This document shows positions 25,901 through 37,900 of a stretch of 64,000 nucleotides of DNA, piece by piece. Position numbers and translations under genes: made by a program. The notes under the pieces were generated by a model. That model saw only the letters and a program-made list of their open reading frames with translations, was not told the DNA's origin and did no database searches. Origin of the DNA: Tragulus kanchil (lineage: Eukaryota; Chordata; Mammalia; Artiodactyla; Tragulidae); the NCBI GenBank assembly GCA_022376925.1, contig JAIOJX010000002.1:42245501-42309500 (forward strand), read 5' to 3'. Numbering within the stretch: position 1 is the first letter of the stretch; each line of letters begins with the position of its first letter.

Positions 25901-28900
25901 TTGATGATGGTCATTCTGACGGGTGTGAGGTGATATCTCATTGTAGTTTTGATTTGAATTTCTCTAATAATAAGCGAGGTTGAGCATCGTTTCATGTGCT
26001 TTGGGGCCATCCGTATGTCCTCTTTGGAGAGGCGTCTCTTTAGATCTTTTTCCCATTTTTTGATTGGGTTGTTCATTTTCCCTGTGCTGAGTTGTCTGAG
26101 TTGCTTGTAGATTTTGGAGATTAATTCTTTGTCTGTTGTTTCATTTGCTATGATTTTCTCCCATTCTCTGGGGTGTCTGTTCAGCTTTTTTGTAATTTCT
26201 TTTGCTGTACAAAAGCTTTTAAGTTTCATGAGGTCCCACATGTTCATTTTTCTTTTCAGTTCCACTATTTTAGTAGGTGGGTCAGAGAAGATCTTGCTTT
26301 GATTTATGTCCTTGAGTGTTTTGCCTATATTCTCCTCTTAAGAGCTTGATGGTTTCTGGTCTTCCATTTAGGTCTTTAATCCATTTTGAGTTGATCTTTG
26401 TGTATGGTGTCAGGGAATGCTCCAACTTCATTTTTTTGCATGTAGCTGTCCAATTTTCCCAGCACCATTTGTTGAAGAGGCTGTCTTTGTCCCATTTTAT
26501 AGTTTCTCCTCCTTTGTCAAAAACGAGGTACCCATAGGTTGTGGGTGTATCTCTGGGTTCTCTATCTCGTTTCATTGGTCTATAGTTCTGTTTTTGTGCC
26601 AGTACCATACTGTCTTGATGACTGTTGCTTTGTAGTAGAGTCTGAAGTTAGGGAGGCTGATTCCTCCAGCTCCGTTTTTCTTTCTCAGGATTGCTCTGGC
26701 TATTTGAGGTCTTTTGTGTTTCCATATAAACTGTGTTATGTTTGGTCTAATTCTGTGAAAAATGTCAACGGAAGTTGAATAGGTATTGCATTGAATCTGT
26801 AGATGATATTTGCTCATATGGTCATTTTCACAATATTGATTCTTCCGACCCAGGAACATTGAATATCTCTCCATCTGCTTAAGTCTTCTTTAATTTCTTT
26901 CGTGAGTGTCTTGTAATTTTCTGTGTACAATTCTTTTGTTTCTTTGGGTAGGTTTATTCCTAGATATTTGATTCTTTTGGTTGCAGTGGTGAAGGGGATT
27001 GCCTCTTTGATTTCGTTTTCTGATTTCTGATTTCTCATTGTTTTCTGATTTCTCATTGTTTGTGTATAGGAATGCCAGTGATTTCAGTGATTTGTATCCT
27101 GCGACTTTGCTGAATTCACTGATTAACTCTAGTAGCTTTGTAATAAGAGTCTTTGGAATTTTCTATGTATAATATCATGTTGTCTGCAAAAAGAGAGAGC
27201 TTGACTTCTTCCTTTCCAATCTGGATTCCTTTGATTTCTTTCTCTTCTCTTATTGCTGTTGCTAGAACTTCCAGGACTATGTTGAATAGTAGTGGTGAAA
27301 GTGGACATCCCTGTCTTGTTCCTGATCTTAGAGGGAATGCTTTCAGTTTTTCACCGTTGAGGATAATGTTCGCTGTGGGCTTCTCAAATATGGCTTTTAT
27401 TATGTTGAGATAGGTTCCTTCTATGCCCTTTTTCTAAAGAGTTTTGATCATAAATGGATGTTGTACTTTGTCGAAGGCTTTTTTTTTTTTTAAAGATTTA
27501 TTTATTTATTTGGGAGAGGGTTGGGGAGGGAGGGGAGCAGGTGGGCCACTTCTATTGGTCTTTCATTTGTCTATTTTCATCCATCTTCGTTCTTTAGCCC
27601 GTGTTAGGTCTCATAGTTCGTTTTTGGGGCCATCTCGTTTCATTGGTCTATAGTTCTGTTTTGTGCCAGTACCATACTGTCTTGATGACTGTTGCTTTGT
27701 AGTAGAGTCTGAAGTTAGGGAGGCTGATTCCTCCAGCTCCGTTTTTCTTTCTCAGGATTGCTCTGGCTATTTGAGGTCTTTTGTGTTTCCATATAAACTG
27801 TGTTATGTTTGGTCTAATTCTGTGAAAAATGTCAACGGAAGTTGAATAGGTATTGCATTGAATCTGTAGATGATATTTGCTCATATGGTCATTTTCACAA
27901 TATTGATTCTTCCGACCCAGGAACATTGAATATCTCTCCATCTGCTTAAGTCTTCTTTAATTTCTTTCGTGAGTGTCTTGTAATTTTCTGTGTACAATTC
28001 TTTTGTTTCTTTGGGTAGGTTTATTCCTAGATATTTGATTCTTTTGGTTGCAGTGGTGAAGGGGATTGCCTCTTTGATTTCGTTTTCTGATTTCTGATTT
28101 CTCATTGTTTTCTGATTTCTCATTGTTTGTGTATAGGAATGCCAGTGATTTCAGTGATTTGTATCCTGCGACTTTGCTGAATTCACTGATTAACTCTAGT
28201 AGCTTTGTAATAAGAGTCTTTGGAATTTTCTATGTATAATATCATGTTGTCTGCAAAAAGAGAGAGCTTGACTTCTTCCTTTCCAATCTGGATTCCTTTG
28301 ATTTCTTTCTCTTCTCTTATTGCTGTTGCTAGAACTTCCAGGACTATGTTGAATAGTAGTGGTGAAAGTGGACATCCCTGTCTTGTTCCTGATCTTAGAG
28401 GGAATGCTTTCAGTTTTTCACCGTTGAGGATAATGTTCGCTGTGGGCTTCTCAAATATGGCTTTTATTATGTTGAGATAGGTTCCTTCTATGCCCTTTTT
28501 CTAAAGAGTTTTGATCATAAATGGATGTTGTACTTTGTCGAAGGCTTTTTTTTTTTTTAAAGATTTATTTATTTATTTGGGAGAGGGTTGGGGAGGGAGG
28601 GGAGCAGGTGGGCCACTTCTATTGGTCTTTCATTTGTCTATTTTCATCCATCTTCGTTCTTTGGCCCGTGTGGGCCTCCCATCGTGGTGGCCTCTGTCGT
28701 CGCAGAGCACCGGCTCTGGGCGCATGCGCTCCAGAGCTCTGGCTCTGCAATTGGACACATCGGTCCAGCCGTTCCGCGGCACGTGGGATCTTCCCAGGCC
28801 AGGGATCGAACTGGCGCCCCTTGCACTGCAAGGTGGTGTCCTTACCCACTGGACCACCAGGGAAGCCCCTGTGGAAGGCTTTTTCTGCATCTGTTGAGAT

Positions 28901-31900
28901 GATCATTTTCTCTGCTTTTTAAAAATTTTTTTTTTAATTGAAGTATACTTGACTTACAGTATTATGTTAATTTTAGGTACATAGCAAAGTGATTCAGTTT
29001 TATATATTTTTTAGATTATTTTCCTTTATAGGTTTCTGTAAGATAATGGATATAGTTTTATGTGCTATACAGTAAATTCTTATTGTTTTGATCATCTGTT
29101 TTTAACTGAAAAGAACCTTTACTTTTGAAATGAATGTTAAGATTTTGTGTAGAATAGAAAATTTCCTATTATCTGTCTTCATTGTTGTTGTTGAGTCATG
29201 TCTGATTCTTTGCAACCCCATGAACTGCAGCATGCCAGGCTTCACCGTGCTTCACTATCTCGCTGAGCTTGCTCAGACTCATGGCCTTTGAGTCACTGAT
29301 GTTATCCAACTATCTCATCTTCTGTAGCCCCATTCTCGTCTTGCCCTCAATCTTTTCCAGAATCAGGGTCTTCTCCAGTGAGTCAGTTCTTCACATCAGG
29401 TGACCGAAGTATTGGAACTTTAGCTTCAGTACCTGTCCTTCCACTGAATATTCAGGGTTGATTGTTTTTAGGATTGACTGGTTTGATTTCTTGGCAGTCC
29501 AAGGAACTCTGAAGAGTCTTCTACAGCACCATAGTTCGAAAGCATCAATTCTTTAGCAGTCACCTTTCTTTATGGTCCAGTTCTCACATCCATACATGAC
29601 TACTGGAGAAAACATAGCTTTGACTATACAAATCTTTGTTGGTCTTCATTGCTGAATGATAAATATATCAGGATTTTCAAGAGATCATAGAACTTGTATT
29701 CCTCTCATATGCTTCACTTTTTTTTTTTTCTGTGAAAGATCCAGACATGAATCATGTCTTTTGTATGTTGTATTGGTAATAGAGGAGGAAGAGAAATATG
29801 TTTCCATGTGAAAGCCTAAATAAATTAGCTGATAAGGAAATTCTGATTAATTTTCCTAGGTAAGATTTCAGGACACATAGGTGAAGGAAAAGGAGTATAT
29901 AATGAAGCAAACCCAGAATACATTTTCTCCAGCACTGTGTTCAAACCAGTATTTAGCCCACTAGTTTGCAATTTATGGTTCAGATTTAAGAACCTGTTAT
30001 TCAGTCACTAATTCATGTCCAACTCTTTGCAACCCTGTGAAATGAAGTATACTTGACTTACAGTATTATGTTAATTTTAGGTACATAGCAAAGTGATTCA
30101 GTTTTATATATTTTTTAGATTATTTTCCTTTATAGGTTTCTGTAAGATAATGGATATAGTTTTATGTGCTATACAGTAAATTCTTATTGTTTTGATCATC
30201 TGTTTTTAACTGAAAAGAACCTTTACTTTTGAAATGAATGTTAAGATTTTGTGTAGAATAGAAAATTTCCTATTATCTGTCTTCATTGTTGTTGTTGAGT
30301 CATGTCTGATTCTTTGCAACCCCATGAACTGCAGCATGCCAGGCTTCACCGTGCTTCACTATCTCGCTGAGCTTGCTCAGACTCATGGCCTTTGAGTCAC
30401 TGATGTTATCCAACTATCTCATCTTCTGTAGCCCCATTCTCGTCTTGCCCTCAATCTTTTCCAGAATCAGGGTCTTCTCCAGTGAGTCAGTTCTTCACAT
30501 CAGGTGACCGAAGTATTGGAACTTTAGCTTCAGTACCTGTCCTTCCACTGAATATTCAGGGTTGATTTTTTTTTTAGGATTGACTGGTTTGATTTCTTGG
30601 CAGTCCAAGGAACTCTGAAGAGTCTTCTACAGCACCATAGTTCGAAAGCATCAATTCTTTAGCAGTCACCTTTCTTTATGGTCCAGTTCTCACATCCATA
30701 CATGACTACTGGAGAAAACATAGCTTTGACTATACAAATCTTTGTTGGTCTTCATTGCTGAATGATAAATATATCAGGATTTTCAAGAGATCATAGAACT
30801 TGTATTCCTCTCATATGCTTCACTTTTTTTTTTTTCTGTGAAAGATCCAGACATGAATCATGTCTTTTGTATGTTGTATTGGTAATAGAGGAGGAAGAGA
30901 AATATGTTTCCATGTGAAAGCCTAAATAAATTAGCTGATAAGGAAATTCTGATTAATTTTCCTAGGTAAGATTTCAGGACACATAGGTGAAGGAAAAGGA
31001 GTATATAATGAAGCAAACCCAGAATACATTTTCTCCAGCACTGTGTTCAAACCAGTATTTAGCCCACTAGTTTGCAATTTATGGTTCAGATTTAAGAACC
31101 TGTTATTCAGTCACTAATTCATGTCCAACTCTTTGCAACCCTGTGAAATGCAGCACACCACCCTCCTATGTCTTCCAATATCTCCCAGAGCTTGCTCAAA
31201 TTTATGGGCATTGAGTAGGCAATGCTATCTCTCTCTTTTCCTTTGGCCTTCAATCTTCCTCAGCCTCAGGGTCTTTTCCAGTGAGTTGACTCTTCGCATC
31301 AGGTGACCAAAGTATTGGAGCTTCAGGTTCAGCATCAGTCTTTCCAATGAATATTCAAGGTTGATTTCCTTTAGAATTGATTTATTTGATTTCCTTATAG
31401 TCCAAGGGACTCTCAAGAGTCCTATCCAGTACCACAATTAAAAGCATCATTTCTGGGAATTCCCTGGTGGTCCAGTTGCTAAGACTCTGTGTTTCCAACG
31501 CAGAGGGCCCAGGTTTGCTCCCTGGTCAGGGAACTAGAGCCCACATGCTGCAACTGAGACCCAGTGCAGCCAAATTTAAAAAAAAAAAAAAACACATCAA
31601 TTCTGGCACTCAGCCTTCTTTGCCTTCTCATAGTAATGCTTATTATCCCAGTGGGTATGGAACTGGAGTACTGTTTTTGCATTCAGAGGATAAGTGTGAG
31701 GAATAAGAGTTTGTACTGACAAGAGTAAGTGGGATACAGTTCCCCAAAGTCTAATGCCACCTAAAAGTTTAGATTAAAGGCCTTCAAAACTGCATTCTGT
31801 GTTGTTGGCATTGTATGAATAACAGGAAACTTTAGAAGTTTATTTCTGTATATAAAACATTAATAATATTAACATACACGGTTCACTTTACTATGTGTCA

Positions 31901-34900
31901 AATACTATTCTGAGAAGGACTTCCTTGGTGCCTCAGTGGTAAAAAAAAAAATCTGCCTGCTAACATAGGAGACTTGAGTTTGATCTCTAAGTCAGGAAGA
32001 GTCACTGGAGAAGGAAATGGTAACCCTTTCCAATATTCTTGCCTGGGAGATCCCACGCACAGAGGAGCCTGGTGGGCTGCACTCCATGGGGTTGTAAAAG
32101 AGTCAGATGACTTAACAACTAAATTAACAACTATTCTGGGGCTTCCCCTGGTGGTCCAGTGGGTAAGGACACTGCCTTGCAGTGCAAGGGGCGCCGGTTC
32201 AAGCCCTGGCCTGGGAAGATCCCACATGCCGCGAAGCGGCTGGACTGATGTGTCCAATTACTGAGCCAGAGCTCTGAAGCGCCTGCGCCCAGAGCCGGCG
32301 CTCTGCAGCGACAGACGCCACCGCGATGGGAGTCCCACAGGAGCCAAAGAACAGACGGATGAAAATAGAGAAATGAAAGACCAATAGAAGTGGCCCGCCT
32401 GCTCCCCTCCCTCCCCAACCCGACCCCCGCCCAAAATAAATAAAAATAAATAAATCCTTAAATTAACAACTATTCTGAATGTTTTGCTTAGAAAAACTAG
32501 TTTGATTTTCTTAGTACAACCCTGTGTTACAGATACAGTTACCATCCCCAGTTTAAAGATGGATAATCTGAGGCACAGAGAAATTAGAAAATTTGTTATG
32601 GCTGCACAGCTAATTAAGTGGTAGAATTGGAGTATAAATCTAAATAATCAAAGCTCTAGAACCCATGCTCCGAAATACTGCGTTGCCTCTAGAAATCAGC
32701 TGCGTTTAACTTTTCTTGTAGTGGCACCATTCTTTCTCTTGGTCTTTTCTAATTTTTTTTTTTTTAGACTTACCTTTTCATTACGATAATATACTAAAGG
32801 TTCATCTAGTCAACCCCCTCCCTTTTTGGAGTGGGGTATGATATTTTTTAATTTCAAATTCATCTAAACACTAAAACAGTTATTTCTCTGTTAAATCTAG
32901 TAAATATTTTAAGAGTTAAATGATTGAAACACAAATGATATCCTGGATGGAGCTCAGTCTGTTCTGTTGGCTCTGAAATTGTGCAGTGTAAAGGTCTTAG
33001 TAATTTCAATTGAATGTCTTCAAAGCTTTCTTCATACTTTTTTGTTCGCTGAGTATTGTTTCTGTTCTTACATTTTTGTCTCCCTTTTCAAAAATAAAAT
33101 CTGGAGCGTTTTATGTAGTTAGAGGGTTACAAAATATTCTGTAGTATCTGCACAAAATTTTCAACTAAATTAACAACATTGGGGCTTCCCCTGGTGGTCC
33201 AGTGGGTAAGGACACTGCCTTGCAGTGCAAGGGGCGCCGGTTCAAGCCCTGGCCTGGGAAGATCCCACATGCCGCGAAGCGGCTGGACTGATGTGTCCAA
33301 TTACTGAGCCAGAGCTCTGAAGCGCCTGCGCCCAGAGCCGGCGCTCTGCAGCGACAGACGCCACCGCGATGGGAGTCCCACAGGAGCCAAAGAACAGACG
33401 GATGAAAATAGAGAAATGAAAGACCAATAGAAGTGGCCCGCCTGCTCCCCTCCCTCCCCAACCCGACCCCCGCCCAAAATAAATAAAAATAAATAAATCC
33501 TTAAATTAACAACTATTCTGAATGTTTTGCTTAGAAAAACTAGTTTGATTTTCTTAGTACAACCCTGTGTTACAGATACAGTTACCATCCCCAGTTTAAA
33601 GATGGATAATCTGAGGCACAGAGAAATTAGAAAATTTGTTATGGCTGCACAGCTAATTAAGTGGTAGAATTGGAGTATAAATCTAAATAATCAAAGCTCT
33701 AGAACCCATGCTCCGAAATACTGCGTTGCCTCTAGAAATCAGCTGCGTTTAACTTTTCTTGTAGTGGCACCATTCTTTCTCTTGGTCTTTTCTAATTTTT
33801 TTTTTTTTAGACTTACCTTTTCATTACGATAATATACGAAAGGTTCATCTAGTCAACCCCCTCCCTTTTTGGAGTGGGGTATGATATTTTTTAATTTCAA
33901 ATTCATCTAAACACTAAAACAGTTATTTCTCTGTTAAATCTAGTAAATATTTTAAGAGTTAAATGATTGAAACACAAATGATATCCTGGATGGAGCTCAG
34001 TCTGTTCTGTTGGCTCTGAAATTGTGCAGTGTAAAGGTCTTAGTAATTTCAATTGAATGTCTTCAAAGCTTTCTTCATACTTTTTTGTTCGCTGAGTATT
34101 GTTTCTGTTCTTACATTTTTGTCTCCCTTTTCAAAAATAAAATCTGGAGCGTTTTATGTAGTTAGAGGGTTACAAAATATTCTGTAGTATCTGCACAAAA
34201 TTTTCAAGTAAGTAAAACATTAAAGGACATATCAGAATGTTTATCACTGACAATTCTTTGGGTATATCCCTTGTCATGGACATGAAAATGTTATCTGTGC
34301 TAATAACTACAGTGTAGTCAGCAGATGATCTTTAGTGGTAGGCATAAATAATATAAGCATGAGTTATATTGGTATTTTACTTATTTCAAAATACAAGTAC
34401 TATTTTTAGCACAGGTAAGTAAGAACATACAAACTTGAGTTGTAAACAATACCCAGTGACAGTCATATTAGATATGAGTAGTTTAGCAGTTCTGTGAGGT
34501 ATAGGTCAATTTTGGAAGCACATGATATAAAGCTTCTTGTCACAAAAAGTAATGTGTATATACACATTCTATTCTTTTATTCTAAAGGCAAAAATATACT
34601 CTTGTTTAATTTTTCAAAACGTAGTCTCTTAAAATTTGTGATATTATGCTGAACTGTAAATCAGTTTGTCTTGCTTCTAGAGTTGTTGGGTTCAGCACTA
34701 TGAAATCCAATTTGTTAAGAAACTGGTGGACTATATAGAATAAAATATTCATATGTATATTGCATTTACTCTGGTCTTATGTCGAAATGTAATAAATATG
34801 AAAAAGGCAAACAATTCCTTGATTTTTTTAAAGAGAAAATTTTAAAATTCAATTACTCTTTTCCCTTCCAGATTGCAGATTTTGGTTTATCAAAATGGCG

Positions 34901-37900
34901 CATGATGACCTTTTCACAATCACAAAGTAGTAAATCTGCACCAGAAGGAGGGACAATTATCTATATGCCACCTGAAAACTATGAACCTGGACAAAAATCA
35001 AGGGCTACTATCAAGCATGATATATATAGGTATAGTATGTTACTTTTGCTCAGAGTTAACTTTGCCTAAAAAAATAAGATTAATACAAATTTTGAAGCTA
35101 CATTTTAAAAGTTATGATTTTTATGCTTCTAAGTCTGGTGAAAATAAATTAGAGACAGTGGTTAATATTTTTCAAATTAAAAATGCCTTGCTTTAAGAAT
35201 TCCCTTGTGTGGGCTTCCCTGGTGGTCCAGTGGTAAGGACACCGCCTTGCAGTGCAAGGGGCGCCGGTTTGATCCCTGGCCTGGGAAGATCCCATGTGCC
35301 GCGGAGTGGCTGGACTGATGTGTCCAGTTACTGAGCCGGAGCTCTGGAGCGCATGCGCCCAGAACCCGTGCTCTGTGACAACAGAGGCCGCCGCGATGGG
35401 AGGCCCACACGGGCCAAAGAACAAAGACGGATGAAAAATAGATAAGTGAAAGACCAATAGAAGTGGCCCGTCCGCCCCCCTACCTCCCCAACTCGCTCCC
35501 CCTGCCCAAATAAATAAATAAATAAATAAGAATTTCCTTATGGCCTAGCGGTTAAGACTCCGTTGTTTTGCTGCCATGATCCAAGTTCTATTCCTGGTCA
35601 GGGAGCTGAGATCATAAGCTGTACAATGCAGCCAAAAACATAAAAATATAAAATATAAATATAAAGGTGCCTTGCTTTAAACTAATTTTACATCCTTAAA
35701 AAATTATTAAAGCGTATCTTATTATTCTATGAATTTGAAATATTCAAGGGTTTTTATCCTATGTGACCTTGGTAAGGGGAGGGAAACAGTGTGAAATACA
35801 TGTTACTTTTCCAAAGGAGACAATACTCACACCAGAAGAAAGGCAGAGCAGGGCTGCCTGAGACAGTCTTTTATATTACTCTCTACTTTGTATGAAAGAT
35901 AGAATCATGTATGAAAAATAGAACCATGCAATTAAAGGACATAACTCCAAGATCTTAATGAATCATCCACAAGTTATCCTTGCCTATTACTTTGCTTTTT
36001 ATAGTAATTTCTAATTTTTCACATTATTGCCTGTTCAAAACAAAGCTGTATGTAAATATTCATCATCTTGGTTCTGTATAGTGATTCTTTAGGCAGCAGT
36101 TCACTACATTATTACTTTCAAAAATGGTATCTCTGCAGTCAGCTTTTGAAATCAGTACTATTTTAGTTTGTTATGCATAGTTAGTTTATACTATAGTGTA
36201 TATCTGTTTTTATCTTAAACAGCTATGCAGTTATCACATGGGAAGTCTTATCCAGAAAACAACCTTTTGAAGGTAAGTGCACTTTGCCTTCCTTATTATG
36301 ACACCATGTTGATAAGTCATACTCAGAACTATCTAAATAAAGATCATTTATTTTAAATCTCCCAACCATTCATCTTGTGGAAAACACACTAGAAAAACAT
36401 AACAGTTTAACAATGTGAATCCACTGTATATTGGAAAATACTGGATTAAGGATCAGAAAAATATAGATTCATTTTCTTCTGATAGTAATTAGCTCCATTA
36501 TTAGGCCACTGAATCGCTTAAGTCCTTATTGTTTTTTCATATGCAAAATAAGAATTTTGAATTCTTATTTCTAAGGTTCATTCCAGCTATAAAATTCTTT
36601 ATATGAAAATTTAATTAGTGTTCTTCTTAAAAACCATCAAACACTGAAGAATAACGTTCAAATTTTCTGATAATATTGTCTGTTCCTTTGAGGTTCATTG
36701 AGGTCAGTTTGCTGTGTAACAACCTCAAAATCGCAGTACTAACAAACTAAATGTTTGTAATATTTTTCATTTACATTAGGTTATTAGTTGCTGTGACTCT
36801 TCTTGGCTCTGCTAGGTTCTTCTACTCACCTCTGCTGAGTTCTGCTTTGCTCTGCTCTCTTCATACTCCATTGGCCAAATCAGATTACATGGCCAAGCCC
36901 AGAATTAAAGAGGTGAAGATACAAACACCTCCTACAAGAGGCAGTAAGTCTGGGAATAGCTAGGATACAAACATTCCTTTGACAGAAAGGGAGGTAATGA
37001 ATTATTCCTAAGATTTTAATATTCTTTTATTTTCATCTGATTGGCTTTAGAATGTAATTAATATGTTAGATCATAATATATTTCTAATGAATGAAATATA
37101 TTTGTTTTGACAGAAGTCACCAATCCTTTGCAGATTATGTATACTGTATCACAAGGACATCGACCTGACACTAATGAAGAAAGTTTGCCATTTGATATAC
37201 CTCATCGAGCACTTATGATCTCTCTGATAGAAAGTGGATGGGCGCAAAATCCAGATGAAAGACCGTCCTTCTTAAGTTAGTGTACCTTTAATCTGGACCT
37301 TTTGAATTACAAAAATTGTGAATATGCTGTAAATAAAGTATTCCTTGAACAGTTACACAAATTAGATGACAAATTCAAAAGTTATTTCTTTAATTCAGTC
37401 ATTTTTATTAGATAAGATTAAAATAGTAAGGAGAGACTGTTGGCTGTCATAAAAAGGTTAGATGTTTATTTCAAATATAAGTTTTCAGAGAAAGAACATG
37501 AATAAATTTAAGTTTAGGAGCTATTATTTGCTGCTGTATATAAAACTGACTGGAGAAGGGCAAGAATAGAATCTCTAGACCAATCCTAGAGATCAAAAAA
37601 GACAGATAGAATTAAGATTTATTTCAGAGGTAGAATGGATCATAACCTAAATGTAAACATAGAAGAAAATCTTCATGATCTTGGTTTCAACAAAGAGCTC
37701 CTATATGTGACATCAAAAACAACATCTATTAAATTTTGATAATTGAATTTAAAAAAATTGAAAAATTTTACACTTTAGAAGATATCACAAAAAATGAAAA
37801 AACAAGTTGTACTGTATACTGGGAATCTTCTTTCCAACCAAAAGAACAATGAAGTAGGACTTCCCTGGTGGTCCGGTGGGTAAGGACACTGCCTTTCAGG

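Larger units (their letters stand above)
25115..28904 (-). mobile_element. 5'-truncated L1, antisense, relatively young
   Basis: Flanked by a 16-bp target duplication ATTTTCTCTGCTTTTT (25099-25114 and 28905-28920), with the poly(A) end at the left. The ORF2 C-terminus is open for 272 codons on the minus strand at 25447-26265, with [20 protein letters not shown] and [12 protein letters not shown] recognisable. Further ORF2 pieces lie at 26282-27413 with frameshifts. About 2.4 kb after removing duplication 10 and the nested SINE. A small tandem, [12 protein letters not shown], lies at 27010-27056. Confidence 0.88.
32116..34207. repeat. direct duplication 12 (period 1043-1046)
   Basis: Copies 32116-33164 and 33162-34207 share three bases at the join. 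Copy 2 lacks three bases of the SINE's 18-bp target duplication right after the break. It contains a sense young SINE and a MIR-like segment. Confidence 0.92.

Noticed and set aside
25447..26265. 272-codon minus-strand protein gene
   Set aside because: It is the C-terminus of L1 ORF2 in a 5'-truncated element flanked by a target duplication.
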